A stretch of DNA of 64,000 nt, taken from Aldrovandia affinis (taxonomy: Eukaryota; Chordata; Actinopteri; Notacanthiformes; Halosauridae). Location: positions 2,507,498-2,571,497 of the forward strand of contig JAINUG010000052.1 of NCBI GenBank assembly GCA_029706075.1, written 5' to 3'. Every line of letters begins with the position of its first letter. Within the stretch, counting starts at the first letter, position 1. A program made the translations under genes and the position numbers. The notes under the pieces are model-generated. The model ran no database searches. It saw only the letters and a list, made by a program, of their open reading frames with translations, and was not told the DNA's origin. Below, piece after piece: positions 12,601 through 24,539 of the stretch.

Positions 12601-15306
12601 ATGCTAATTGGATCTTGTTCAGTGAAACCTAAACTTTTAATACAGTATTGCACACCACCATCCTTATGGGGGGAAAACCAATGGAATTTTGTAGAGATTT
12701 TCTTTCTGAGCTGTCTGAAGATTAATGACAGTGTTTTTGTGTCAATCTTCTACAACATTCCATGGCAAAAATCCCCAGGGTTGGAGGCTGCTGAGGTGAG
12801 CTACAGAAAAGGTCATTAACTGAGATGGTTTGAATCATGACACACAAGTAGCATGAAAAATAAGGGGTTATTCAGCGTGACATCTCGATAACAGCTTAGT
12901 GGCTCTCTCTCCCGTCTCTCCCTTTAGCCCTTTCACTGGTACATGTATTTTTCTTTGTCGCAGTTACAGAGAATTGAGGATCAGATCCGATCGGTTTCCC
13001 ATCTCTGACACCACCCTGTAATCAGCATGGCAATGATAGACTGACTCGGAACATTATTTTCCATGTGGGTCGAAAGGCACGCGTGCTTGTTCCTATGCAG
13101 ATGAGTATGAGTATTTAGTCATTGGAGGCCTCAATGAAATCGGAGAGTGGGGTGGGGGAGAGAAAAAAAGGTCTACTTTAAGATCAGAATATGTTAGACG
13201 AGTGTTTGTTGTTTGTTTGAATGCAAGAATGAGTGACTTGGTTTGATTTATGCGTGTTCCTGCGGAAATGCCCTCTCTCCACAATCGAGCACCAGTGAAC
13301 GTGTACATTTGCATTTATTCGCATTTCATCCATGTAAACCTGCCCAAAGAGAGATGGATATAAAAGAAAATCCATCAACTGTGTTTATTAAGAAATCTGT
13401 GTTATGAAAGGAACATAATTACGTTGGTGTTGCTGGGAGACGAGTAATGGATGACTTTTGTCAATTGAAGGAGAACAGCAGTGCAGGGAGCTCCAGGGCA
13501 CTCAATTGTGAGTGAGGAGTGTGGGAGTTCTGGCACCTGTCGGTCGGTCTATCAACACAACAACTCAGAGGAAACAAATGGCTTCCTATCCACTGGTTAT
13601 ATGCTGTATCTTTACCATCACAGTAGTGTGCACACACACACACACATACAGTACACACATTCATGTGCACACACACAGTACACACTCACATATTACACAT
13701 ACACATACACACCTAGGAATACAGTTATACTCACAAACATGCAATACACATATACTGTATTCATATGTGCATGCACAAACATACACACATACAGCGCAGA
13801 CACTAGCGAGTGATTTCAATTCGGTCCCCTTCTTGGTTGAAGAAGTAAGCTAATTCGAGAAATCACCTGGTCTAGTGCATTGGTTGCAACAAAAACCTGC
13901 ATACACTCAAAGGCCCTCAATGGATTGAGTTTGACACCTGTGCTCTAGAGCATCCGGAAAGAAAAGTTACGCTTTGCGAGTTTGTGCAGGATATTTACCC
14001 TTTAAATGTGTTTATTAATACAGTAATGTGCAATACCTGTCGACTACCTGCAGACTGATGCTCTCCAGATGATCTCCAGATGCTCCATCCCTAATTGAGA
14101 AAGTTATAGTTTGTGAGATTCTTTGTGTTATTTTTAGCAGAAATAAAATTTTTTTGCTAATGTTTGGTTATTTAATGATGCATAACCAGATCATTTTTGC
14201 CTCCATTTGGAGCCCCACCTGCACACGATTATTAGCAAAGCACATGCCGCAAAGTTGAGCAGACTTATCTCGCATCAGAGTGTCAACCTGGTCAGGCTCC
14301 TAGCACCGTAAGGTTATGAGCCTCCTGACAAGTGAGAGTAGGTGAAACGAGACTGCTGCTAGACCAAGAGAAAACAAAACAACTGCCCAGATTGGGACAC
14401 TGAGCTGTAGGAGGTGTCACCTTCCATACGCAAGTCTCAACTCCATGTGATCATCAATGGACCAAAGACGCTCCTTGTGCAAACAACAACAAAAAAGAAG
14501 GGAGAGGACTCCAGAAAATGGATCAAATTCTAAATCTGGCCCTTCAGATCTGAATAGGTGTGGTGGACAATGAAGGGTTCATCCTGCAGAAGGGAAACCG
14601 TCACCTCGGCACCTTCATCAAAAATCCATTTGCAGGAGTGAAAGACTCAGGCTCCTAACATTTTCCTCATATAGCTCGATGCACTGTGATCCATGTCAAG
14701 CAGAGCAGTGCATTGCACCAAAATAATTCCTGTCATCTGGGAGAGGGGGAGAGCTGTTACCAATGGCATCCTCTCAGGAACACTGAGACATTGAGACATT
14801 TATTTTTCTAATACTACAGCGAAATACTTAAAACTGGCTGCGGTGACTGAATAATAATAACTCTGAATAATAATAATTCTATAAATCTATGTTTACAATG
14901 TTTGACAGGCCACTACTGGGTTTCATAGTGGACATCCCTGCACATTGATTGACTTTGTTCATGTTTTTATCCAGTTTTTTCTTGTGTGTAAATGAATATC
15001 CAGCCCTGGCCACATAAGCACAGAGACATTAAAATACTCCTCACAGACTGACTGAGATCCTCACTGATAAAAGTGAGATTTCCCTATTGAATCATTTGAA
15101 ATAATAACAGTAATAATAATAATTATCATATCATTTATGTTTCTTGAGTTACTGTTATACAACCCAAACCGCACATACCAGGGGCACTGCAGCTAAAGCA
15201 CGTGCACTCCTCTGATGTGATCTGCAGTGATTATTTTACAATCTACAAGCCACACAATTAATAATAGACTAAATTGTCTATATTTGAATCACTTTCTCCC
15301 GTTTTA
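12601..15306. other. No gene seen; repeat scraps
   Basis: I find no coding similarity. The region holds a CA-rich microsatellite (13628-13800), a short piece of a dispersed MITE (about 13870-13950) and otherwise unique-looking AT-rich sequence. ATAATAATAATT runs occur near 14850 and 15105. Confidence 0.5.
13628..13800. repeat. CA-rich imperfect microsatellite
   Basis: Interrupted CACA and CATACA tracts, broken by CAGTACAC and similar units. Accumulated interruptions suggest it is older than the pure AC tract at 52407. Confidence 0.85.
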
Positions 15307-15590
15307 AGAACATAAGAATACATGATAATGGGAACAGTCCATTCAAGACCATCTAGGCTCATCATTTACTTGCAGACTACGTAGAGTATCCAGCACTGCA
15401 CCAAGCCTGCACTTGAACACCCCAGTGGTCTCTGCCTCTACTACATGACCTGACAAGCTGTAACACGCATTAACAAGTCTCTGTGAAAAAAGAGAAATTA
15501 TTCCTGATATCAGGGTGGAATTTAATTAACCAATTCTTACTAATTTCTACCTGTGCCCTCTTGTTCTGTTAACAAATAAAATATTTCGTA
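15307..15590 (-). mobile_element. CR1 3' end, old copy
   Basis: This matches the 3' end of the CR1 copy at 2527-2780 word for word in patches: AAGAACATAAGAATACAT, GGCTCATCAT, TCTGCCTCTACTAC, TTCTACCTGTG and CTCTTGTTCTGTTAAC. Divergence is greater than between the copies at 398 and 2527, so it is an older insertion. Confidence 0.75.
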
Positions 15591-15793
15591 GTTAACTTGG
15601 ACGTTCTAACGTTATGGTAATGAACAATGCTTTTGAACTCTCTTTACAAACAGGCTGAGTTTTTTTAAAGTTAAAGCTCAAGTTCAGCTAGTTCTTTCAT
15701 TTTCACGGTTGTCAACTGTACTACTACTACTACTACAAGTAGTATTATGCTTCTCAATCACACACTCACACACACAAACCGTAGCATACCATG

Positions 15794-16079
15794 CAGTGGC
15801 GTCTCCAGACTGTTTTGACTGGGGTGGCCCAAGTGGGGGCGAAAAAAAAGCTGACACCAGTTCATTTATTTCGCGGACCGGGGGTGCATGGGAAAAAGAA
15901 AAATGCAAAAAGGGTTGGGGACCACTGCCCTAACTGTGTTTTTTCTTCTTCTTCAATTTTGCGCCCCTCGGAATTTTGCGCCCGGTGCGCCCGCAGCATC
16001 TGGGGTGGCACCTGGGGTGGCCAATCAGATTCCAGGGGTAGCACGTGCCACCCTAGGCCACCCCCTAAACACGCCCCTG
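15794..16079. mobile_element. hAT MITE with 8-bp TSD
   Basis: A 286-bp element starts CAGTGGCGTC and ends ACACGCCCCTG, so the inverted ends are CAGTGGCGT and CAGGGGCGT. It is flanked by the 8-bp direct repeat ATACCATG (15786-15793 and 16080-16087), the target size of hAT transposons. It is too short to code for a transposase and would have been mobilised in trans. The interior is rich in GGTGGC words facing each other across the element. Confidence 0.88.
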
Positions 16080-16099
16080 ATACCATGTGGTACTAACAA

Positions 16100-16400
16100 C
16101 TGTTTTCCTTACCTCGCTTGTAGCGAAACTGCCAACTGGTTGTTACTGACGGCAAGAGGGCATAAGGTCGTAGCGAACACGCACTAAAAACAAACGAGTA
16201 CCACCGCAAATCAAATTATTTCATGATTAGCTCGCTGAGCAACCAAAGGTCCGCAGCCAAGGGACCTAATCGTACTCTTATTGAAGCTCCAATGGGTGAC
16301 ATCACCTTCTGAAGTGGAACGTTCACATGTTCACTGGTGTCTCTGAACATAAGACGCACGTATCCATCATAACAAGGAGGAACACAACTGGCAAGGCATC
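16100..16400. repeat. Dispersed repeat, also at 31.7 kb
   Basis: The stretch with GGACCTAATCGTACTCTTAT and the following TGACATCACCTTCTGAAGTG matches, in the same order, GGAACTAATCATATTCTTAT and TGATGTCACCCTTTGCAGTG at 31780-31810. Upstream words (TTAGCTCGCTGAG and TTAGCCCGCTGAG) also align. It is a diverged dispersed repeat of unknown class, possibly tRNA-derived. Confidence 0.5.
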
Positions 16401-16412
16401 ACCACAGGTACA

Positions 16413-17930
16413 TTTTACATTTACATTTACATTTTGGCATTTGGCAGATGCTCTTATCCAGAGCGACTTACAAGATGTGCATTAATATATGGTAAGATCA
16501 ATCATAGTCCGCTCAAGAGATCAGTGTCGTAATACAGTAATATACATAATCGTTGGCAGCTGCATACCATACCTGTAACACAGGGAAGGAAAAGTTTTTA
16601 GTTTTTTTTATACAGTCATCAAGATAGATACATATTACAAAATGCAGTATTAAACATGAAAGCAGTGGTGATGACAATTATTAAAAATGTCCAGAGTCAG
16701 TGGTAGTGGAGTCTGAAGAGTTTTGAGTCTCTTGTGGAAGATGACCAGTGATTCTACAGTCCTGACCGAGTACAGAAGATTGTTCCACCAATGCGAGGAG
16801 CGGCTGCTGGGTGTCCGTACGGAAGGGACAGTCAGTTTGCCAGAGGAGGCGGAGTAGAGGGGTCTGGCTGGGGTGTAGGGTGTGATGAGTGACTGGAGGT
16901 AGGAGGGAGCAGTTCCTCTAGCAGCCAGCCAGCACCAGTGATTTAAATTTGATGCGTGCTGTGAGAGAAGTGAGTAGTGCAGAGAGGTGAGTAGAGGGGT
17001 GACATGCATGAACTTGGGTTGGTTGAACACCAGACGTGCGGCAGCATTCTGGACTAGTTGCAGTGGCTTGATGGCACAGGCCAGTAGGTCTGCCAGCAAG
17101 GAATTGCAGTAGTCCCGACGTGAGATCACCAGGACCTGGACCAGGAGTTGTGTGGCCTCTTGGGTGAGGAACGGTCGGATCCTCCGGATGTTATGGAGGG
17201 AGAATTGGCAGGTCCCGGTGATCGCTGCAATGTGGCCCGAGGAGCACAGCTGGTCATCCAGGGTTAATCCAAGGCTCCTGGCAGACTTGGATGGAGACAC
17301 TATGGAGCCTTTCACGATGATTGAAGAATCAATCATCGGGGAGCCCTTCACTGGGAGGAAGAGCAGCTCTGTCTTCCCCTGGTTCAGCTTCAGGTAGTGG
17401 GTGGACATCCAGGCAGAGATGTCTGCCAGACATGCAGGGATATGCACAGGTCTTAGAAAGAGAAGAGGAGAGAAAGAGTTGAGTGTCATCAGCATAACAG
17501 TGATATGAAAAACCATCAGCAAAGATGTGATTTGGTGTACAGGGAGAATAGGATGGGTCCTAGCACCAAGCCCTGCGGGACTCCAGTAGAGAGGGTGTGG
17601 GGAGAGGAGAGGTATCCTCTCCAGGCCACCTGGTAGGACCGGTCAGATAGGTATGATTTAAACCATGTCAATGCAGATCCAGAGATTCCCATCTCAGCGA
17701 GAGATGAGAGCAGGATCTGGTGGTCCACGGTGTCGAATGTTGCCGACAGGTCATGGAACAGTGACAGTGACAGCATGATATTCAAAGGAAGAGGGTGAGA
17801 AGTGAGGAAGAAGAATGATACCAAATCTCCATAGGGGGGAGATCAGTATACCTGTCCCTCCACCTCTACTTGTGGGTCGTGGAGTGTGGGAGAAGGTGTA
17901 GGCAGTGGAGGTGCTTCTACGGTACAGGGA
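16413..17930 (-). mobile_element. L2-type LINE, internally deleted
   Basis: On the - strand the element runs from endonuclease sequence (YTFSHTPRPTSRGGGTG near 17890) straight into reverse transcriptase (FDTVDHQILLSSLAEMGISG near 17720). The segment between has been lost by internal deletion around 17757. The RT continues through GVPQGLVLGPILFSLYTKS. The C-terminal region (RRDYCNSLLADLLACAIKPL, PSVRTPSSRSSHWWNNLLYS) follows. The 3' tail at 16413-16475 contains the L2 end, read inverted as GGCAGATGCTCTTATCCAGA, then repeated ACATTT. Frameshifts separate the blocks. Confidence 0.88.
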
Positions 17931-18945
17931 AAATACATTCACTTGAAGGAACTACCCAAAACACAATGGCACATACAATGACAAGAATTAATATTTCAAG
18001 TCCCCTCAATCGCAGTACAAGTTGTGAAGAGCATCGTGATTGGATGCATCCATAGAGCAGCAATGTCCTAAACGTTTTTTTCTTTGTAAGTACACAATTT
18101 CAAACATGAGTTCAGCGAGCGCCAAAATGACTTTATTTGTGAAGAAAAAAAAATCAAGGATTGTAATTATTTGCAAGTCAAAGTTAAGGACAAATTTGAT
18201 TCAATGGAGGACCATGTCTCATGTAGGCCTGCTTAGGACCGGGAATGTAACATGCAGACATTGTTTTGGCAAAAAAACATTGACTGTTGCAACTAGACAC
18301 TTTAAACACTTCCCTCTGAGTTTACCAGCGTGATGTCTGGGCTTATACAATAAGCACCTAGAAAAACAGAGGGTCACCTAGATTCCATTGGCTGAGGGGG
18401 TTCAATCTGACATCCTTTCTTTAGGCTCCAGCTTCTTTTATTCAGGAAGGCTGTTTCATTATTGTACATCAAAAAAACATTTATTTTCTCATTTACGTAT
18501 TGCTGAAATGTCATGTTCTATAGTCTACAGGCTTTCTCAGGCTAGTCTATTAAGGTTCTTTTGAGAAATACATTTTCCATTAAATATTTGCAATAACAGT
18601 GAAAACTGATTCTGTGTTATTCTGTCTTCTATTTGCAAACTGTTTTCTGAGTGCTGCATCATCACTAACAAAGGCATTGACAATTTGTTTGCAGGGGAAA
18701 AAAAGTCATTCCATTTCTGAGGGCATTCCATTTCTGCAAAAGTGACATTTTTTGTTACAGACAACTGGAGCCTTAACATGATTACCATAATGGCTCTGTC
18801 TCATCGCCCGCTCATTGTATGAGCTGAAGAAAGTGAGAGTTGTTTATGAGTGAGAGTGGGGGGGCTGTCACATAAAGCACAGCACGTCACTTTCACCCAC
18901 TCGAGTCCTGTTCACACTCTGACCATTCTGTCTGCTAAGATGGCC
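17931..18945. other. No gene seen
   Basis: AT-rich unique-looking sequence. An open frame at 18040-18333 is rich in Lys and Cys but has no finger spacing I can support. Nothing else is recognised. Confidence 0.45.
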
Positions 18946-19050
18946 ATGCACACGTATACACATACACACGCACACATATATCACATATATATGCGCAATC
19001 ACACACGCACACACTCTTTCACATGCACACGCACACACACACATACCACA
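18946..19050. repeat. CA/TA-rich microsatellite
   Basis: Interrupted (CA)n and (TA)n tracts abut the solo LTR that starts at 19052. Confidence 0.85.
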
Positions 19051-19904
19051 TTGTCACACGCCACGTGACAAACCCTGGACGGGAACAGAGCAGACTGGAG
19101 ACACGGAGTGGAGTTTGTCGGTCTACGAACCGGATTTTATTAATTTTTTCCTGTCTCTCCCCCCAGACATGGGGAAGAGACAGTGGGAGTAGCAGGTTAA
19201 CATATAACAAACACAAACACAGACAAAATCTTCACCCTACTCGCCGCGAAGCTTTCGGGTAAAAATAACAAGCTAAAATAATCATAACTTACGGGACACC
19301 GCGCCTCTCCTTCTGGAGTTCCCCTGGAACCTCCCCAGCCACACACATATCCAGTGACCTTTCAAGTGCTTCCCCCCCATGCATACTGAGACACTCGAAC
19401 TTTGCAGTTCAAGTTCTCTTTCCCATTCATACAGAGACACTCGCCACTCCCCACAGTGAGAGTTCTGAAACACTCTCCACTGCCGAATGCGAGCTCTCTT
19501 TCAATAAAACCGAGGGCAAGAGGCGGACCCTCTTTCAGGGCACCCTCTCGCTCTCCTCCACAATCACACCGAGGGAGAGAGGCGGACACTCTTAGTGCAT
19601 CCCCTCTCCCTCTTCCCCACACACACAGGAAGCACTCTACTCAGTCACTTTCAACAAACGCACACAAAACTCCACAAGCATCAAACATCTAACATCACTC
19701 CACAATACAACAATCCACAACCATCCATAACAATCCACAACCATCCATAACAATCCACAACCATCCATAACAATCCACAACACAACATACGTGCATGCGC
19801 ACTCACACACCCATCAAGACAAAGACAAGTCTCACTTTCAACACTCACACATAATGACAAGACAAGACTAACTGATTCCCCACTTGCCCCACCTGCTCTT
19901 AAAT

Positions 19905-22162
19905 GGAGCAGGTGGAGTCTGAAGAGGTGGGTTTTGAGTCTCTTGCGGAAGATCGCAAGTGATTCTGCGGTCCTGGCCAATTGCGGAAGGTCGTTCCACC
20001 AGCGAGGGATCAGGACAGAGAAGAGGCGAGACCGCGAGGAGCGGCTGCCAGGCGCCCGGAGGGAAGGGTCAGTCAGTTTACCAGAGGAGGCGGAGCGGAG
20101 GGGTCTGGGAGGGGTGTAGGGAGTGGTGAGTGACTGGAGGTAAGGGGGAGCAGTACCTCTGGCCGCTTGAAAAGCAAGCACCAGTGATTTGAATGTGATG
20201 CGTGCTGCGATGGGGAGCCAGTGCAGAGAGGAGAGTAAGTAAAAGTAAGTAGTAAGTAAAATTTATTTATATAGCGCCTTTCATACAATTAAATGCAGCT
20301 CAAAGCGCTTAGAGGGGTGACGTGGGTGAACTTCGGCTGGTTGAACACCAGACGAGCGGCAGCGTTCTGGACTGTTGCAGTGGCTTAATGGTATAGGCCG
20401 GAAGGTCTGCCAGCAAGGAATTGCAGTAGTCCAAACGTGAGATCACCAGGGCCTGGACTAGGAGTTGAGTGGCCTCTTGGGTGAGGAACGGTCGGATCCT
20501 CCGGATGTTGTGGAGGGAGAATCGGCAGGTCCGAGTGATCACTGCAATATGGCTCGAGAAGCACAGCTGGTTGTCCAGGGTTACCCCAAGACTCCTGGCA
20601 GACTGGGACGGAGACACTATGGAGCCTTCCACGGTGATTGACGCATCAATCATCGGGGAGCCCTTCGCTGGGAGGAAGAGCAGCTCTGTCTTCCCCAGGT
20701 TCACCTTCAGGTGGTGGGTGGACATCCATGCGGAGATGTCAGCCAGGCATGCAGAGATCCATGCCGGGACCTGGGTATCAGATGGAGAGAAGGAGAGAAA
20801 GAGTTGAGTGTCATCAGCATAACAGTGATAGGAAAAACCATGAGCAGAAATAACAGAACCAAGTGACTTGGTGTACAGAGAAAATAGGACGGGGCCGAAC
20901 ACCGAGCCCTGCGGGACTCTGGTAGAGAGGGTGTGGGGAGAGGAGAGAGATCCTCTCTAGGCCACCTGGTAGGACCAGTCAGCCAGGTAGGACTCGAACC
21001 ATGTCAACGTAGATCCAGAGATTCCCATCTCGACGAAAGATGAGAGCAGGATCCGGTGGTCCACGGTGTCGAATGCTGCCGACAGGTCAAGGAGGAGGAG
21101 GACGGAGCTAAGGGATTGGGACTTAGCCCCATGAAGAGCCTCAGTGACCGCAAGGAGAGCAGTCTCTGTGGAGTGGCCTGCTCTGAACCCAGATTGGTTG
21201 GGATCAAGCAGGTCGTTCTGTAAGAGATGAGCAGACAGTTGGTTATAGACAGCCCGCTCTAACGTTTTGTAAAGGAATGGGAGGAGAGAGACAGGTCGGT
21301 AGTTTGAAATAACAGCAGGTTTTTTGAGGAGGGGGACAACATGAGCACATTTGAGGGAAGAGGGGACAGAGCCAGAGGAAAGAGAGGAGTTAATGACATT
21401 GGAGACGAAGGGGAGGATGTCCATAGCAATGGACTGGAAGAGGGGGGAAGGAATGGGATCAAGAGGGCAGGTGGTTGGACGGTGGGAGAGGACAAGTTGA
21501 AGGATGTCTGAGTCAGGGAGGGGCAAGAAGGAGGACAGACGGGTGAGAGGTTTAGGTAGCGAGATGGGTGAGGGAGAGGTTGGGGGAAAGGAGTAGGTTG
21601 GGGGAAAGGAGTTGCGAATGACATCGACCTTCTTGTGAAAGAAGGATGCGAAGTCATCCACGGTTAGAGAGGAGGGGGTGGGGGAGGAGGAGGGGTGAGG
21701 AGAGAGGAGAACGTAGAGTAGAGTTTACGAGGGTTAGAAACTGAAGATTGAATTTTGGAAAGGAAAAATGCAGACTTAGCATAGGAGAGGTTAGAGGAGA
21801 AGGAAGCCAGGAGTGTGTGGAAATCAGTCAGAGCTACAGGGGATTTGGATTTTCTCCATTTCCTTTCTGCCGCTTGCAGTTCCAGTCTGTTAGCCCGAAT
21901 GGAGTCGGTTAGCCAGGGGGCGGTGGGTCGGAGCGCGCAGGTTTAGTGGATAGAGGACAGTGTGAGTCAAAGGAGGAGGAGAGAGAAGAAGGTAGGGTGG
22001 ACGATGCCTCCTCAGCAGGTAGGTGAGAGAAGGCATCAGTAGGGGGAAGGGAAGATAGAACAGTAGCCGACAGGGCAGCGGGGGAGAGAGAGCGGAGGTT
22101 GCGACGGACAAGGACAGTGGAAGCAGGTGAAGATGGTTTGGGCACGGAGGGGGTTTAGGCAC
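19905..22162 (-). mobile_element. L2-type LINE nested in a solo LTR
   Basis: On the - strand, a long reverse transcriptase frame starts near 21661 with MDDFASFFHKKVDVIRNSFP. It reads SNYRPVSLLPFLYKTLERAV, then SAAFDTVDHRILLSSFVEMG and YADDTQLFLSFSPS near 20800. The C-terminal domain follows (LVISRLDYCNSLLADLPAY; LRAPGSRSSRSRLFSVLIPR). Frameshifts lie near 20950 and 20390. A 70-bp foreign repeat sits at about 20236. The usual L2 3' tail is absent, and the copy ends at 19905 in the region encoding the last residues. It is the longest L2 RT in the window. Confidence 0.9.
20236..20308. repeat. Short retroposon 3'-end repeat inside L2
   Basis: TTATTTATATAGCGCCTTTC followed by CAAAGCGCTT interrupts the L2 codons. 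Comparison with the L2 copy at 16985 shows continuous sequence without it. This word pair is a common fish retroposon 3' end (inverted AAAGGCGCTATATAAATAA). (AGTA)n-like units sit at its left edge. Confidence 0.65.
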
Positions 22163-22378
22163 ATATCAATTGACTGATTGACACCAATTAAATAATTAAA
22201 TAATAATTAAACCAATTATGGCCTTTGGAGCAATCTTCCAGGCCACGGTTCACTCTCACACCCTGTGACAGTGCCAAACCTGCCCCCGGAAAGTCTACCT
22301 GCTTCAAAGGCCTCCACAACATATAAAGACACAGGCAACCATGCCACTCCCACATGGCCGAGACCGACGTCCTCCACA

Positions 22379-22542
22379 CATATATACATGCACGAACACA
22401 CACACATATCACATATACATGCATGAACACACACACACTCACACACACATACACAAACACATATCACATATACATGCACAAATACACACATGCACACTCA
22501 CACACATGCACACGCACACACACACACACAATACACACACAT
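22379..22542. repeat. CA-rich microsatellite
   Basis: Interrupted CACA, CATATA and CATGCA tracts. This array and the one at 23249-23350 were one array before the Tc1 element at 22544 inserted. Confidence 0.85.
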
Positions 22543-22543
22543 A

Positions 22544-23246
22544 CACTACTGGTCAAAAGTTTTAGAACACCCCCATTTTCAATTTTTTACTGAAATTTAA
22601 GCAGTTCAAGTCCAGTGAATAACCTGAAATGGTACAAAGGTAAGCGTAAACTGCCAGAGGTTAAAAAAAAAAGTTTAGGTTACCAAAAACTGAAAAATAA
22701 TGTAAATGTTTTGGCAGTGAGTAGTTTCCGACACCATCAAAAGGCACTTGGAAACTGGAGGAAACTCTGACAGGAAGAGGTCTGGCAGACCCAAAGCCAC
22801 AACAAAAGACAAGTTTCTGAGAGTCAACAGCTTGCGTAATAGGCGGCTCACAGGACAACAGCTTCAAGCACAGCTTACACTGGTAGAAGTAAGGAAGTCT
22901 CAGTTTCAACTGTGAAGAGAAGACTTTGCTAAGATGGCAAAATAAGAAAAAGAGGCTTGCCTGGAACATGAAGCACCGCCAGTGGACTACTGAAGACTGG
23001 AAGAAGGTCTTGCACAGGGTGACTGTTAACCCACGTTAACCCATTACTTGTTCCCTGAAAAGAGCCTTTTTTATAACTCTGAAATGTACATTATTTTTCA
23101 GTTTTTGGTAACCGAAACTTTTTTTTTTTTTTTTACCTCTGGCAGTTTATGCTTACGTGTGTACCATTTCAGGTTATTCACTGGACTGCTTAAATTTAAG
23201 TAAAAACTGGAAAATGGTGGTGTTCTAAAACTTTTGACCGGTAGTG
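22544..23246 (+). mobile_element. Short Tc1 element inside a CA array
   Basis: A 703-bp element begins CACTACTGGTCAAAAGTTTT, ends with its inverted copy (CTTTTGACCGGTAGTG), and is flanked by TA (22542-22543 and 23247-23248). The interior holds scraps of Tc1 transposase on the + strand: VKRHLETGGNSD, KRSGRPKATTKDKFLRVNSL and NRRLTGQQLQAQ. The catalytic region is lost. Isolated right ends of the same family occur at about 42165-42213 and 52296-52390. Confidence 0.9.
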
Positions 23247-23248
23247 TA

Positions 23249-23350
23249 TACATGCATGAACACACACACACTCACATGCACACACATATCATACATACAC
23301 ACACACGCACACACACATATACAGGCACACACACACACACACACACGCGC
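23249..23350. repeat. CA-rich microsatellite (right part)
   Basis: Continues the array interrupted by the Tc1 element, with CACACA, CATATC and CACGCGCACGC units. Confidence 0.85.
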
Positions 23351-24018
23351 ACGCAAAGCCAGCCATACACATACCAGTGGGGAACCGTCCAGGCCTTCTA
23401 AGCCTTCACTGAAGGCCTAAGAAAAAATAATAAACTGAAAAATGTAATATCCATTAAATCACAATATAATGTTTTTTTTTTTATTATTCCTTTAATGTTA
23501 AACAATATATCTGTCATCAATATGTCTCATCTCGTGATTTATTTTGTTTCGGAAAAGAAAGAGTTAAAAGAAAAAAAGGCCAATCAGCTTTTTTATTTTG
23601 GTCGTCTCTGGGTAGAACAATCTAGCTATAGTAACTGTGTCACCTTCAGCTTTAATGGCTGGATTGAAGGCCTCTGCCATTCAAGTGAATTAGGGCAGAT
23701 TTATGGAATGACAGGTGGATTAGCCAATCATATTTTGATTTGTAGTGGGTGGGACATTTTTTCAATACATTCTCGCCACTTCCAAAGCTTCGAGAAGGCC
23801 ATGGTATATATCACTGACTATGAATAGATCGAAAGAATCTCCCCTCGACAGTAGCAGTGATTGAGCACCGTATAGCTAGCTAGACTAGAGTGATGTTTTG
23901 TGTCTGTATATTAGCCGAGATTTTGGTATTTTACAAATTAATTATCACTGTACCAACTCCGAGTTAAAACAAAAAAAATATATATATATAGTGAATCAAT
24001 GTAAACCAAATCTAAAAT

Positions 24019-24381
24019 CCATCCATCCATCCATTGTCTAAGCCGCTTATTCCTGGTCAGGGTCGCGGGGGGGGTGCTGGAGCCTATCCCAGCATGCGTT
24101 CCGGGCGAGAGGCAGGAATACACCCTGGACAGGTCGCCAATCCATCGCAGGGCACATACACCATTCACTCACACACTCATACCTACGGGCAATTTAGACT
24201 CTCCAATTAGCCTAACGTGCATGTCTTTGGACTGTGGGAAGAAACCGGAGTACCCGGAGGAAACCCACGCGGACACGGGAGAACATGCAAACTCCGCACA
24301 GAAAGGCCCCGGCCTGGATTCGAACCCGAGACCTTCTTGCTGTGAGGCGACAGCGCTATCCACTGCACCACCGTGCCGCCC
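24019..24381 (-). mobile_element. tRNA-derived SINE, full length, 11-bp TSD
   Basis: Read on the - strand from 24381, it starts GGGCGGCACGGTGGTGCAGT. This holds an A-box-like TGGTGCAGTGG and, 45 bp on, a perfect B box GGTTCGAATCC, so the head is tRNA-derived with an RNA polymerase III promoter. The body contains the familiar fish words GGGTTTCCTCCGGGTACTCC and GGTGCCCTGCGATGGATTGG-like sequence. The 3' tail is (GGAT)n. The direct repeat AAATCTAAAAT flanks it exactly (24008-24018 and 24382-24392), as expected from LINE-driven integration. It inserted into the hAT relic after that element arrived. Confidence 0.88.
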
Positions 24382-24539
24382 AAATCTAAAATGCCTTTTT
24401 AATTTATTTTTACGATAAAGCAGTTTGAACTGACGTTAGTGTCACTATCAGTATCGATAGCTAACATTGGCTAGCTAGCTAGCTGTGACAGAAGTCCTAA
24501 CAATGGAGGAGGACTGCATTGCTAATTTGCTAGCATAAC

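Larger units (their letters stand above)
19052..22378 (-). mobile_element. Solo LTR (fossil) split by an L2 LINE
   Basis: The outer parts (19052-19904 and 22163-22378) are the inverted counterpart of the 1137-bp LTR at 58051-59187. They begin TGTCACACGCC and end CGTCCTCCACA. Flanks are CACAT (19047-19051) and CATAT (22379-22383), a near match consistent with an aged 5-bp target duplication. An L2 LINE lies inside. About 90 bp of LTR sequence present in the 58 kb copy is missing at the L2 insertion point. Both sides abut CA-repeat DNA. There is no internal retroelement region, so it is a solo LTR. Confidence 0.8.

Noticed and set aside
13481-13853. Open frames of about 110 codons over the CA array
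   Set aside because: They are translations of microsatellite (His-Thr repeats) with no conserved flanks.
18040-18333. Lys- and Cys-rich frame resembling a BED finger
   Set aside because: Cys and His spacing do not fit a BED or C2H2 finger.
24169-24363. Open frame on the - strand often annotated as a hypothetical protein
   Set aside because: It lies wholly inside the tRNA-derived SINE.
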